Counted from the first letter of the stretch, positions 11,690-24,489 are shown. The stretch: DNA of 64,000 nt from Ephemerocybe angulata (GCA_013368325.1 JAACJK010000001.1:2232001-2296000); one strand, 5' to 3'. Made by a program: numbers and translations. The notes: generated by a model not told the origin, from the letters alone.

Positions 11690-14495
11690 GGCGTCCTGAG
11701 ATCCGCCGAAGGATTCGAGCGGCCCTGGCGGTGAAGGTGCGCTGCGGAGGCGAGGGAAACCCGTGGGAGAGGCAGGTCAGTAAATCCTGGGTCGAAGCTG
11801 GGTGAATACAGACACAGGGCGAGGAGATAGTTCTGCTGTTCACAATATGCGGTGCTCACCTTGGGGTATATAATCTCCTGCATATGCGGGAGTAGCAGCG
11901 GTCGGGTCCGGATCTCGTTGATTGGTCACAAACGAGCTCGCGCACAGAGTCGACTTGATGCAGGAGCCGATGCCGCAGAAGTGAGGGTATTCATGGTGCT
12001 GGGACCCCGTCGAGTAGGGACGAAGAAGAAGTGCAAGGCGCGGAGGGGTGAGAAAGGCCAGAACAGTGGCCCACTCAACAGGGTCGCACCCAGGTCCCAA
12101 CGGCGTGCGAGTATCAGGCGCGCTGGGAGTTCTGGTCGGGCCTGGACGGACAGAAACGAGATGTCGAGGCGCTCTGCACCTGGAGAAGGAGGAATGATGC
12201 GATTAGAGACGATTTAGACTAAAAGTGTCGTTCGAGACATACCTGACAGTAATTAGCGATTAGGTGTAGATTCTGGCCGACTTGCTCAGTTCAAATGGCC
12301 AATTCCTGGAGATGGGAGTAGCGACCAAGTAGAGACAAACAGATATCAGATTTGGGACATTCCGTCGGAGGCAAAAATCCTGGGAACATGTGGACATATT
12401 CGGTAGATCCGACGATTCAGACGCTGGTCCGACAGAAAGCCGACCGATAAGCGCCCTATTCCAGGCCTTTGGTATTGTGCCCCTGCTGCGAACGCGGAGG
12501 GCGACCCCACTCACCGCTTCGATGAGCAATTAGCCAAATCGTTCCTAGTCGGCCAGCGAGCCACAACCTAAGCAGCAAGATAAACGAAACATGCGAGCTC
12601 GGATGCGGGATGAGAAGGCTAGGCAGCACGTCGATGATAGAAGGACAATACAATTCTCAAGGAAAGGTGAACGGGTGTGGACGAAATCTAAGAATGGAAC
12701 AACAACCAATACAAGAATGTGCGTGCGGGATAAGACGGCGTAGAGGGGGGTGGGATGCATGAACACCAGGACAAGCGCGAAGGGGAGGGCGAGGCAGGAT
12801 CACTGGCACATTTTCTTCAATATAAGCGCTGTGCTGGGGTAGGGGGAGGGACTGACCTGAGATGCGGAGCTGGATTCGCATCTTGCCGATGCTCCTCGGA
12901 TGCCCGAATACGCGTGCATTCGCTTCAGTATGAGCGCAGGATGGGAATCTGGGAAGGACCATGCGCAGGCGTTCGTCCTCCTTGCTGATGCTTTACGCGA
13001 GACTCGATGAATCCGAGCTCTCGAAAGGCTGTTATGCGAGCAACACGAGCCAGCGAAATCGCGCTATGCTCAAGGAGCTTGATGCTGGGGTTCTCATCGC
13101 GAATTTGGGACAGAGTCGGAGCACGGCGGTAACCGTCTCTCGGCAGTAGTCGTGCGTTGACCGATATCTACACTGATGACAACAATTATGGCGACTGTAG
13201 GCATATGCTTCAAAAAGGGAGGACTCACTCGAAGGCCGACCATTGCTGAGGCAGATGTGTATCAGAACGCCTCCGGATCCCTTGACTGCTGTACCCGCTC
13301 TTCACTGCCGTCGTCGTCTGCACTCGGAGGTTCAAGCTCTACGAAGAGATTCGTGCAGACATTGGACGGGATCGAGACGAGACAGGGCGTCTACGCACTC
13401 TCGTGATTAATGGCATACTCACGTACCTTGACGTTCTCACTAGCGCCCACTCCCACTCCGGAAGTGCACAGGGCGAGCGCTTACGCAGCTCTATATGGCC
13501 ATCCTGGTGTGGGCTTGCTATCTCTGTCCGTATCTATGTCAGTGGAGGTGCTTTCAGTGGCCTCGGCGGTAGGGTATCTGGAGTATGAGGGGTGAAGAAT
13601 TGGTAAATGTGAGCGAATCTTGCGAAGCTTCGAGGCATACCTTCCACACTGCGGCTCGTGCGTCCCATTGGCAGACCGAATCTAGGAGCCATTTAAGCGC
13701 ATCGAACGCGATTCTGCGACTGTTTCCAGTATATGGTGAGGCCGTGTCGTCTTGAGATGGGTTCTCGAGGCCATGGGGTCCGTACCGACGGGGAAATTCG
13801 TACTCTGCACCTCGTGCTCGCCCGGCATAGGTGTGTTTCCGACACCGGCGCGCTGGATCCAGAAATATGTAAGCCAGGCAGTTGTGCTTGTGATAGATTG
13901 CAGACTCACGCACCTTGGCTGTCCTGTAAGTCGAGAGCGGCGTGTAATATACTCGAGAGGGTACAGAATCGTCGCTGGCCAAGGCTCAGACGTCGAAAGG
14001 TTCATTCCACTGTATGTCGTCCGTTCAAAGTTTGTGGGTGATCCTCGTCCTTATTTTTCCCAGAGTTCAGAATAGGTCGATAGTACTAGAACCAGTCAAG
14101 CAACGAGATGGAGGGAAGAGAGCAATGTTGCGCTCTGGCAGGAGAGCTCGCATCGGAGTTGGAACCCTGGGAATATATCTACATTTCTGGATTTTCGGAC
14201 CGTTCTGACAGATCCGACAGGATTCGGACGCCCAGGCGAATTAGCGCCCAGCCAGGCCCAGCCGTCAGGAGGCAAAGAAAACACCCACAGGATTCGAGAT
14301 GGCTTCTGGAGGATTTAACTCCTGAACAAAGCAGCTTTTTCGTATTGCTATTTGAGAGCTATAGGAAGGAACCCGAGTACCCTGCCGCCGAGTCAAATTA
14401 AGGCACCCGCACTCGCCTTTGAACAGATACTAGACTCGGGGCCCAAAGTATGCCATTGTCGTCTATTTGCTACGACCGAGAGCGATGAGGAATTC
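11690..14495 (-). repeat. R-family copy B, tandem partner of copy A
   Basis: It has the same order of blocks as copy A at an offset of about 3.1 kb, in direct orientation. It extends a little further upstream on the minus strand, to the block matched by 47325-47460. It shares the frame-breaking AACG insertion with copies A and D, so these copies descend from one already broken ancestor. Confidence 0.6.
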
Positions 14496-16094
14496 TGCAG
14501 GTCAGTGTGGCAACGTGCCTCTATAGCAAGCTTGGCTGACGAAAGCAGGCTCGACTTCAACAGACGGCCCCCTCAGGCTGCCATGCATTGCAGTCTTCCT
14601 CGGAATTGTGGAATCACGGCTGGGTATTAAGAACTGCTTTCGCCAAAACGTTGATTAGACATATATCAGGCGCCACAATGCCGTACTCAACCACCGCCGT
14701 AACAGCTAGCGGTACTCGATCCTGCAGTGGTGCTGGTTGTGAAGGATGGGTGAGTCCAGGAGTCCAAGAGATCACGCTTTCGTCCCCAAACATCAGGCAC
14801 CAATTATTTTTCGTCCGAGTCCTTTCGCCGCACGATGTAGCAGTGGCACCATGTCCATGTCATCTGTCAGAATATACGTATCGGATTCATAGGTCGCCTA
14901 ACGAATGATTAAGTATGACCTCTCCTGGCTTCCTTCAATCCGTCCTAAGCAGCTCGACCCCAACATCAATCATATTCAAACACCTGCTTCTCAGCGCAGG
15001 CCGCAGGATCGGTCGGAGTAGCATGACCTGAAAATATGCATTTTGCTGCTCGACAGTTTTCGCACCAGCCATGGCATGGGCACAGTTATCCGTTTGTTTG
15101 ATACGGACTTAGCATTGCAAGAGAAACGGCAACAAATTACTGGTCCTATCAACCGCAGAGCACAGGTGTAGTATGTCTTGGCTAGTTGATGGGTACCCCA
15201 CGTCCCACTTCCGAAATCAGCTTGAGTCTCCTTCAAGGTGAAGTCATGCTCACTGGTTTGTATCCTTTCAGTGGATCCACAAGGTTAAGCGACTTCCAAA
15301 GTCCACGTAGTCGAAGGAAGGCGAGAACCGTAGCTGCCGGCGTCAGTAAAGTGAATGGGGTACATCAGGAGGTCGGGAAATGCCCTGGTGACCGCTCGGC
15401 AGGAGGAGTCCAACTGCTCGCGTTGCGTTGGCGAATAGGGTGAAGCCATGATCAATGAGCCCATCAAAGACAGGGATATCTAAGGTTGAAGTGCCATCGT
15501 TAGGTACTGCGACAGTGAATAGGCCTTGGCTAAGGTAGAGAGGATACACGTCTCAACAACTCGTGCATGTCGCCTGCAGCCTCGGAAAGGCTAGAGAAAG
15601 AGAGCTTTTCCTATGTGGTTCGCATATCCTCTCCATTATTTCTTTAAGAGCATCATGCTCTTGGCCTCAGTGCGGAACATCTACGCGGCACGGTTGCATG
15701 CAGCTTGGAGTAGAGCAACCTGTGAGGATATGGCGATGATAGGGATGAGATGAGTGGGATCCAGAAGGGGTGCCCGGTGAGACGTGCTGAAGATATACTT
15801 GTTCGTAGATCCATGGAGTACAGAGAAAATTTTGAGGCGGAGGAAGCATCTTTGAACGAAACCCTGGCGGCTAGTGGGTTGGGAACGAACTCGGGAGAGG
15901 ATGGGCGAGCGATGCATATGATACGAGTGAATACACGCGAAGGCAGGGCAGTAAAACGTCCATGGCTAACATGATGTTGAGAATACGAACCAAGGTACAA
16001 TTTACAAGTAGTCGGACCTACGTCGCACGAGCGAGCATCAGGCTTGGCGTACCAGGGCGTAAAGAGGCAACAGATTCAGAAAAAATTGTTTATA
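14496..16094. other. no supported gene
   Basis: Short open frames occur on both strands, the longest on minus at 15653-16000 and 15343-15549. None has a recognisable domain or a consistent splice model. The stretch 15555-15615 repeats 11625-11680. Decayed gene pieces are likely. Confidence 0.35.
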
Positions 16095-16178
16095 GAGCAT
16101 GTCTGTCCTTGTTTTCCCTGAGTTAGGGTCGGTAGAGCTAGAACCAATCACGCAGCGAGATGGAGGGTAGAGATTAGT
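16095..16178 (-). repeat. R-family fragment, left half of a split copy
   Basis: This matches the R segment at about 10950-11030: the run of sites around agaaccag, cgagatggaggg and gtgttgcgc appears in the same order. The similarity stops at about 16178, at the 3' end of the F-box gene. The continuation of R is found at 19998. Confidence 0.55.
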
Positions 16179-18562
16179 GTTGCGCACTGTCCTCTTCCTT
16201 AACCCACCTGAGTGCAACCGAAGCCGGGAAGTTCTCCGCAATTGTCGCAACGACGCAGCGAATCTCCTCAGAGGCTGCGAACCCCATTCTCCCAAGCCAG
16301 CGTGAACTGACTCGAAAGGTGACCGACTGGATATCGCCATGCCGCTCGAGAAAGGTGACCAGGCTATCCATTGTTGCCACGACCGTAATGTCGTCCAAAG
16401 GGACTTCAATACTCCTCAGATTGGGGAAGGTGATGTCTCCCGATGGAGTGGCAAAGCATAGGTAGTTCCAGAGGCTGAAGTGACTGGTGGTGATTGTTTC
16501 GACCCCTGCCAACGCACGGAAAAAGTCGAAGAGGATTTGGGGGGGTTGGTAGGCCTCGAGTGAGACGCCAAGAGTGCGCACAGATTTCAGTAACGGTCGA
16601 AGGTTACACGCTAGGGACTGCCATAGGCGATGTCGAAATAAATCCGAGGACGTGACCTTGTGAATGGCTGCCATGACGGGAAAAGTGAAGATGTCGATAA
16701 GATGAGCCAATGCAGAGGGGTGCACCTTGAGCTCCGGGGTGTCGAAGGTGATCACAACATTCGCCCGACCGGTCCCGCGAAGGCAAAGCGACGACCTATG
16801 GTCCCCGATGTCGATGGCGCAACTGACATAGTATACGTCAGGCGAAACGAAAGCGCACGCCACGCCCGCAACGCGGCGAGCATGGTAGATCCTAAGCCGA
16901 TCAAGCTGAGAGAAAACGAGGTTCACAATCCGCGAGCATGTCGGTGGAAGGCGTAGAATCGAAATAACATGGTCGCATAATTCGGGAGAAGCAGTGATGA
17001 CGAAGGATTGAAGATGGGGGAGCTGAGCTGGAGGGAGGTCCATGAGAGTCCTAAGATCGCGAGGCTGGGCAGGTTGAATGGCGTTGGCGATGGTGAGATG
17101 TTGCAAGTAAAAAAAGTCGTGGCCCCATTCAAAGATGGGGAGGATGGTCATAAGGGGGTCGGAATTGGGGTCAACGTTGCGATCACCAACATAGGAGAAA
17201 GAGGTGGTGATGAGGGAGGGGAAGTCGCATAGCCTGGGATGGATGTAACAGTTGACGAGATGTAAGGTATGAAGCTGAGGTGCACGACCATCGAAGGCTA
17301 GGTAGCCGCGGTAGAAGGAGTCGATGCAAACGTTACGTTGGCCGTGGAAGATGATAGTACACTCCTCCAACCAGGGAGCGGGCATTGAGAGCATCATCAT
17401 CAAGTTGAATCCACCACAACCCTCCGCTATCTCGATGCGCAAAGAAGCGACCCGGTCAAAACTCAAATAGAGGTGGGTCCAGATGCTTCGGGCACTGATT
17501 GTCGACAGCGCTTCATCTTCGACCACCGAAACGGTAAGAGGCACACATTTGGATCTGGCCATAATAAGGGCCAAGAAACGAGGTCTGGCATCGTTGAGGA
17601 AGGGAACGAGAGCCCAGAGGGTAGGTGTGTTGAAAGTCACGGCCCTAAAGAGGGAGCAAACGTGACTGATGTGGAGGAGATCGAAGGCTCCAGATTTGTG
17701 GGGGATTTGACGATTGGCGGCGGGGCGGATGATAGTGAAAAAGAAGATCCTTGATAGAATCTCTGGCGGAGCCGTGGTGACAGGAGCCCTAGAGAGTCTC
17801 CAAAGACACTTCCTGCACGTCGTGTGATTCAGACAGCATCCCTCTGGGACCTTCGTAAATATATCAATGCTACCAATCTTTGTTCAAAGGTTAGCATCGA
17901 ACATATTAAGATTCCAAGTGGTATGACTAACCGCTGGCCAATGTTCCTCGTCTACTGTGAGGCTCGACACCTCCATCTTCGGACCCGAAGTAGGGAATCC
18001 CGCTTCCTCGTCTATTGCAAGACTCGACGCCTCCATCTTCCGACCCAAAGGAGACAATCCGGACTCCTGGAAGACCAGAAAGTAGTCAGTAAGAGTGGAT
18101 ATGATTGAGGCGCGCGAGAACATACCGAACCCTCGACTCTCGCGTTACTCAGCCCCTCGACAATGGAAGCCGCGGGAGGCATCGACTGAGCGCCCTTTCA
18201 GTTACAATTACGAACATTTCAAGCGCAGAAAGGACTCACCGTGGGGTTAACGTTCGTGGTTTCAATGCCTCCAGCTCCAGGTACTTCCTCCGTCCCCACC
18301 TGAGAGGGACTTAGAACCTAAAGGACAGAGACGGTAAGTCTCCGGATGCGGCGTTCAGTCAAGCACACAGGAAGCTCACATAGTCAAGTAGGCTTGGGCC
18401 CAGCTCTACGCGCCCCCTCTCCTCCTCAGGTTCTTCAGGCTCTTCGTTTATAGTTGTGAGGCGCCCACTCTCCTCTTCAGGCTCTTCGTTTATAGTTGTG
18501 AGGATAGACCCATGAACGTAACGCGGAACGGACGCCGCCCTGTTGTCGGTGTCGTTCTCCAT
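16174..18562 (-). CDS. F-box/LRR-like protein, five exons, ~719 aa
   Basis: Spliced model: 18562-18380, 18317-18240, 18185-18126, 18066-17932 and 17877-16174. The four introns are 54-62 bp, have GT and AG ends, and are all phase 0. The start is ATG at 18562 (MENDTDN); more upstream exons are possible. The N-terminal exons are acidic and hold two internal duplications, LTTINEEPEE twice and a 19-residue piece around KMEASSL/KMEVSSL. An F-box-like stretch follows (PPEILSRIFFF, then LLHISHVCSLFRAVTFNTPTLW), and the long last exon carries leucine-rich segments. The likely role is substrate recognition for SCF ubiquitin ligase. A truncated paralogue lies at 19220-20005. Confidence 0.7.
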
Positions 18563-19219
18563 GTCCGTACCGTCAAGCTACGGAAGAGAGTGATGAGAAC
18601 TATCCTGTGTGGTACGGTGGTGGGGAGAACTCACATTGTACAATTGCAATCCTGGGAGACACTTCGACGGAGACTGGAGGTAAGGGAGATGGACAAGAAT
18701 CATATTTATAACGCTGCTCCGAGCGAAGATCTTAAGAAAGAGAAAGACTCACCGATTGGCACGTCCACGTGCCCACTCTGGGTGTCAGGCACTCAATAAT
18801 ACAGATATACATTCACAAAGACTTCAGAAAGACCGAAAGCGCTAGCCGACATATAGAGAAGGACTGCTTCGGGGCGGTCCTTTCTGAGACCTTCGTTCTC
18901 CAACGTCACCATCGTTGGCCTGCTGCTGGGCGGAGATAACTGTAGGATCCTCAACGCAATTGAGAGGTGGTCTCGTCAAGGGTATCAAGACTGGCGATGC
19001 TTGAGTTTTGAAGGTGAGGGTAAGAGGCAAGGATAGATGAAGGTGGCGATGCAGTGATGGCCAACCGGCGATCTGACGGATGCAGCTCCGGGAGGCAGAG
19101 GTGGATGCAGTTATATTCTACGTACAACCTGCGTACACCTTGAAGAAAATACACTGATTCTCAGTACATAACCCAGCTGAGCGCTACAGTGTCGGGGACG
19201 TCCCGGCTAATATCTCGAA
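18563..19219. other. upstream region of the F-box gene and spacer
   Basis: On the minus strand two exon-like pieces with GTGAGT donors (near 18655 and 18750) could extend the F-box gene upstream, but no start could be fixed. The rest, to 19219, has no supported gene. Confidence 0.35.
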
Positions 19220-20005
19220 TCAAACCCCCCGCACCGTGACTGTATCTGGAGCCCATTTCGGCAAGCGCCGCACTCGAAACGTCACCTCCGTTATCTCTAA
19301 CCTGCTTCTGAGATATCGAGTAAGAGCCTCTACTACCTTTGGAGAGTGGGCCGTGGCATCAAGTGGGATCTTGAGTTTAGTTAAAGCTGGAGCGATGTCG
19401 CGATCGAGGAATGTATGGATCGAAGGATGGGTCCATATGTCGGAAGCGCGAAACACCACTTCGCGTAAGCGGACAGTGGACCTCAAGAGGCTGCGGAAAA
19501 AGTAGGGGGCGGGAAAATCGGTATCGAACCACAAATGGAGACCGAGCACAGTCGAAAGGGGCCTTCGCAAGGCCGATGTTATTGCAAGCCACATTCGATA
19601 GTGGAAAACATCGATACCAGTGAGGGTGCGGGATGTCCTTTGAGGGAAGTAGACGGTCCTATTGAGATAGCTCTGTGGGTTTGGAAGATCGATGAAGGCC
19701 TTGGACAGATCGAAGCGGAGCGTTGCGGCCGAACGGGACGAACCCCTTGTGACGAGCCGTATGAAGGGGATATCCAGGCCCAATCCAACAGCGCACTCCT
19801 TGTACTCGATGTCGAACTGCAGGAAGCGGGAACCTGCGGCGACTGCGTCAGTCGCATTCGTTAACTCTAAGCGGCGGTGTGTGATACTGCGAGAGCAGTC
19901 GGAGGGGAGGCGAAGGATCCCTGCCAGGTGCTGACAGCCCCCCGCGGATCTTTCGAGGCTGAAGTAGTTCAGGGAGGAGATAAGGCAGCCTGACCTGAGC
20001 CGCAT
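19220..20005 (-). pseudogene. 5'-truncated F-box/LRR paralogue, 261 codons
   Basis: The open frame runs to a stop at 19220. It aligns by eye with the C-terminal half of the protein at 16174-18562: shared features include the ILRLP-x-x-CSR motif, the HxRLW/HYRMW region and the final EVTFRV/SVTFRV stretch. There is no F-box. The upstream end falls exactly where R-family sequence begins (about 19998), so the gene was cut by a rearrangement. It may still be transcribed; function is doubtful. Confidence 0.6.
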
Positions 20006-20135
20006 CGGAGTTGGAATCCTGGGAATGAATACCCACTTTTGGATTTTCCAATTGTATTTGGTGAATCGGCTCAGTCCGAATTAGCGCCCAGCCTGCTTTC
20101 CTCTTCTTTCGTTGGATTCAGTGTGAAACCGATGG
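19998..20135 (-). repeat. R-family fragment, right half of a split copy
   Basis: The sequence from cgcatcggagttgg through gaattagcgcccagcctgctt to gatggaagtcgcga follows the R copies in order. It continues the fragment at 16095-16178 with about 20 bp missing. The two F-box genes therefore sit between two halves of one R copy. Confidence 0.6.
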
Positions 20136-20493
20136 AAGTCGCGAGTATGAAAAGACATGGGAGCCCACAAACTGAATCTTTGTCTGGCTAGGGTCGGATT
20201 TCCTAACGCTTCTTCAAGGAATGCGCAGCGCTCTTGAGTTCTCCTCTGCCCGGCATAAAGGCGAGTATTCCGGTCGTTGGTGAGCGATTAACTACAATTT
20301 CCTATTATACTCGACCTGCTGTCCTTAAGTCGTCGAGGACCTCCAAGCCACCTTCAAAACTACGTCGGCCTTCATCCTTCGCTTTCAACCCCAACAGTGC
20401 CGTGAATCTTCCTGTTCCCCACAATGAGATGAAGAGAGGCGATGAGAAAAACCTGCGAACAGATAGCGTTAGGATACTGTGAGTCCAAAAGTG
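20136..20493. other. no firm gene
   Basis: A plus-strand stretch (20234-20482) may hold a GTGAGC donor and an AAG acceptor followed by a basic Ser/Pro-rich peptide. It could be an exon, but start and partner exons are missing. Confidence 0.25.
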
Positions 20494-20930
20494 CTATAAC
20501 TGGAATGAACGCACTAGGCTGAGGATGGAGAGATTCTCTAACATCGTCTGAACCGACTTACTGAGGTATGCACCGTACAGCTCCATTCTGTTGAAAGCCT
20601 CAGCATGACGGGTCATACAGATCCCCCAGTGCTCGCACTGCTCTAAGAGAGCAGGGGCGTATAGACCGCAGAAGTTCCCTTCATACTGTATCTGACACGA
20701 CCTTATCCTGAATTCATTCTCTACAAAGGCCAGATAATCAGCGAACAACTTGAAGCATGTGGATCGAGCGTGTCGTCAACTTTACCTATTATCTGACTCT
20801 TTTCCAAGCGAACGAAGTCTTCCCTGATGATGGTGATCGTGAGATGGAGGTAGTATGTCATGGCCAACATGTATAGAGCGCGGAGGGGTGGGGGGAAGGA
20901 CCTAATGACAACGATGCCGGCCGATGTCGC
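20494..20930 (-). pseudogene. Brr6/Brl1-like nuclear envelope protein, fragment
   Basis: The minus strand encodes a hydrophobic segment (LYMLAMTYYLHLTITII) followed by REDFVRLEK. After a possible short intron comes a stretch with the Cys pattern of the Brr6/Brl1 C-terminal domain (RSCQIQYEGNFC, then ALLEQCEHWGICM and AEAFNRME). In the family these cysteines lie in the lumen between two membrane segments, and the protein acts in nuclear pore and envelope assembly. Here no N-terminus is seen, the second membrane segment is missing, and the phase between the two pieces does not match. I call a fragment. The assignment is from pattern memory. Confidence 0.45.
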
Positions 20931-21834
20931 CCGTTCCTGTTAGCAAAGTGGTCAACGAGGAGCCACAGCCTGAAATAAACCGACGGAGCGCACACGAAGC
21001 TGACTCTCCATTTGGAGGTTATTCAGACTATATATCAAATACAGTACGACGAAGAGACGACTGCACTACTTTGATGAAAGGATTCAGAGGAGAAAATGAA
21101 AGGAAGTTGGCGGTGACGCCTTGAGGCGTAGAATGATGATGGAATTGCATCCGGTAGAGGCCTACGCGACCAGTTTAATCCGAAAGATGCCTGGCGTCTG
21201 ACATTGCATTATGAATGTAAACTCGGGGCAGCCACGAAGGCACGAAGAAGGACAAAGAAGGCGAATGCAAAGCTTCACATAGTAATGGTTATATTTGGGC
21301 CATGCGGTCTAGGTTCCTGCCATGCCACTTGATCGGGAACGGGGCAAGAACGGGGGACACAACTTCCGTTCCTCAACCTGCCTGACTTTCAGTAGTGGGT
21401 GCGGGGAATTTGTTCCCTGACTGGCTGGACCGTGTTAGTCTGCGTGTCTGTATCTTTTGGAGCATGTACAGGTACCGATTGTTAGGGAATGTAGTCACTC
21501 TGTAGTCAATTATCAGACGTTCGTCACGACTCTACAAGACTGCGGAGATTTGTGTTCACATTGTCGTCTAGTCATCGATTCATCTTGAAGGAATGGACAT
21601 GCCTCCTATCATTTTTCAGGTGCTAAGAGACTCGAGGACTACACTGAGTACATGCATGTGCGCGGGTATGGGCTGTTGATAAGGTTGAGCTCCAAGCCCT
21701 ACACGTTGAAGAGTCTCCCCTGCGCAAGTAGAAACCTTAGGGGGTATGCGCTAGGCCTGCGTAGAAGGCGCTGTATTCGGATCGGATTCTCATCCAAGAG
21801 GCGTTTCAATAATTGCAAAAGAGTAATAGGTCAT
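20931..21834. other. no supported gene
   Basis: Only short open frames occur, without domains or splice support. Confidence 0.4.
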
Positions 21835-23320
21835 GGTAGTGACCTCGGGGATGAAGAAATAGCAGACGTTTGGGGAAGACAATTCGCTTCTGCGCAGAAG
21901 CGAAGAAGAATGCAATTTTGTGCGTCCCTACCTCTTGGAAGACGTGAGGATCGAGCTCCATCTGTGTATGGTAGAACCAGTCGACAATGTCGTTCTATTC
22001 GTTCAGGTGCGGGTCAAGATCATAAAGTGAGACGCACGAGACACATCCATCCTTCGAAAAGTCAAAAGGCGAACGTTCCGTCAAGGCAGGGGGCTTCATT
22101 TCTTTAGCGCGATTGGAATAACGCGGGAGTGTAAAAAGTGCACGATAGAGTTGCCGACATTCTGTACCTCCATCAGCCCAGGTGCGAGACGAGAAAAGAT
22201 AACGGCGCACCGTTTATAGCATCCTTCGGGTCCTTAACACATTCGATGCACCACCTATGGGCTTTGAAGAACCCTTCGATGATCGGTTCTCGGGGAGCTG
22301 TCTCTGTTCCTGACCCTGCGTTCAACGGTTAGCATCCTGACCAGAACACGTCTCAATGGGTGCTGTCGCAGCTGCCCTAGCTTTCTCCAGAGCTGCGCGA
22401 ACCACGGGTTGCATGACACACAATGAGACTTTTGCAACGGTTGTGTCGGTAAAGCAGAAAAGGACTTTGGAAAAGGAGGTATGTGGAGACGGGAGCCAAG
22501 CAATGAGTTGAATAGGAGCGACGAGTAAACATGCACAATGCGTGCTTGCTAGCTGGTCGAATGATAGGTCCTCTTGATGTTGTGGATGAGGTCGGCCGCT
22601 GCCGAGTACAACATGGGCCTGTATTCGTCAGTACTGCCATATCACGTTGGGGAAAGGCTACACACTTCAGGCTTTCATCCCCAGCCCGTCCTCGAGTGAG
22701 AGTCGTTCGTCCATAAGCTTATACACGTGGTGGAGAAGCGTTCGCCGGACCAGGGGTCGCAAGTAGGTGTCGAATGAGTTCCTGGGGGATAACTTTGTTC
22801 AGCGTTGGTATGAGGGACAAATGTGACCTTACCTTTCTCAAAAGTACCCCGTTTGTTGGACAAGCTTGATGATGCCCAACGAACTGGAAACAAGGCTTTC
22901 TCCAAAGGTCGTATCACCCTCTGGAGCCGCGTAGCGCATAGCGTACGCGAGGAAGGAGAGCATCTAGACCGGTTAAGACTTTTGAGGACATGAGAGATAT
23001 AGAACAGACCCACCCTTACTTGTGCCTGAATCAGAGCGCTTACAGGCTTTGAGGTGTGCACATGACCTTCCAGGCGCGCTCTTCTCTTCCCTCAGTAAAA
23101 GTGTTTTTTAGTGAAGTCTGCATTCTGAGGAGGGAAGAATTGGTAAGTGCCAGCGAACCAGGTGAACCTTCGAGGCTTACCTATCGCAGTGCGGCCGGTG
23201 CGTCCCATTTCCAGATCGAATATAGGAACCATGTAAGTGCATCGAACGTGATTCGGCACTGTTGCCAGCACATGGTGAGACATACGACAGTGCGGCCTCG
23301 TAGCTCACACATCCAGTGGC
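21835..23320 (-). pseudogene. decayed multi-exon gene S, left inverted copy
   Basis: This is an inverted near-copy of 50205-51625. A 93-codon stretch (22255-22536) reads identically to 50995-51276. On the minus strand exon-like pieces (RTLLNHVYKLMDERFSLEDG, MLYSAAADLIHNIKRTY) lie in different frames separated by GT/AG sites, with at least one frameshift. No family is recognised. About 100 bp near 21935-22040 are absent from the right copy. Confidence 0.5.
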
Positions 23321-23439
23321 TGAAGGGGCACATGTGAAGATACTTTGGCGGATATGTGATATCGGGGAACGCAAGGGTCGGTTGCGTGCGGACGTGGTTC
23401 ACGCAAGTCGAATGGATGCCTGTCGACGGTACACTCGAG

Positions 23440-24489
23440 CTGTAGTGCTGCGATTTCGGTCTCTCGGGAGTCCTGAGATCCGTCGAAGGATTCGGCTCTG
23501 GCGGTGAAGGTACACTGCGGCGGCGAGGGAAACGCGTGAGAGGGCCGGTCAGTAAATCCTGGGTCGAAGCTGGGTGCATACAGACACAGGGCGAGTAGAT
23601 AGAGAACCCAGGACTCACCTATGCTCACATACCACGCAGAGCCTCTCCTCCGACCTTTCTGCGACGAGCGAGGGCAGCTTGGGAGTCGAGTTTCAGTTCC
23701 ACGTTCTTCTATTCACAATATGCGGTGCTCACCTTGGGGTATAGAATCTCATGCATATGCGGGAGTAGCAGCGATCGGGTCTGGATCTCGTTGAGTAGTC
23801 ACAAACGAGCTCGCGCACAGAGTCGGCTTGATGCAGGAGTCGATGCCGCAGAAGTGAGGGTATTCATGGTGCTGGGACCCCGTCGAGTAGGGACGAAGAA
23901 GAAGTGCGCGCGGAGGGGTGAGAAAGGCCAGAACAGTGGCCCACTCAACAGGGCCGCACCCAGCTCCTATGTTTGTCGAGTATCAGGCGCGCTGGGAGTT
24001 CTGGTCGGGCCTGGACGGACAGAAACGAGATGTCGAGGCGCTCTGCACCTGGAGAAGGAGGAATGATGCGATTAGAGACGATTTAGACTGAAAGTGTTGT
24101 TCGAGAGACGTACCTGAGTAAGCGTAGCGACGTAGGTGTAGATTCTGGCCGACTTGCTCAGTTCAAATGGACAATTACTGGAGATCGGAGTAGACACAAA
24201 CCGTCGGATGTCAGATTTGGGACATTCCGTCGGAGGCAAAAATCCTGGGAACATGTGGACATATTCGGTAGATCCGACGATTCAGACGCTGGTCCGACAG
24301 AAAGCCGACCGATAAGCGCCCTATTATAGGCCATTGGCATTTGCGTGTCCCTGCTGCGAACGCGGAGAGCGGCCCCACTCACCGCTTCGGTGAGCGATTA
24401 GCCAAATCGTTCCTAGTCGGCCAGCTAGCCACAACCTAAGCAGCAAGATGAACGAACTATATATGCATATGTGAGCTCGAGCTCGGACG
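23440..24489 (-). repeat. R-family copy C (partial)
   Basis: It follows the block order of copy A from its start (gtcctgagatccgtcgaagg) to the block before the repeat unit T. It stops abruptly near 24489, where T begins. The same R-T junction exists in inverted orientation near 57240. Confidence 0.6.

Noticed and set aside
8549..14495. R copies as a classic DNA transposon with terminal inverted repeats
   Set aside because: No terminal inverted repeats or target duplications were seen, and copies end at different points. Exon-like structure favours duplicated gene pieces.
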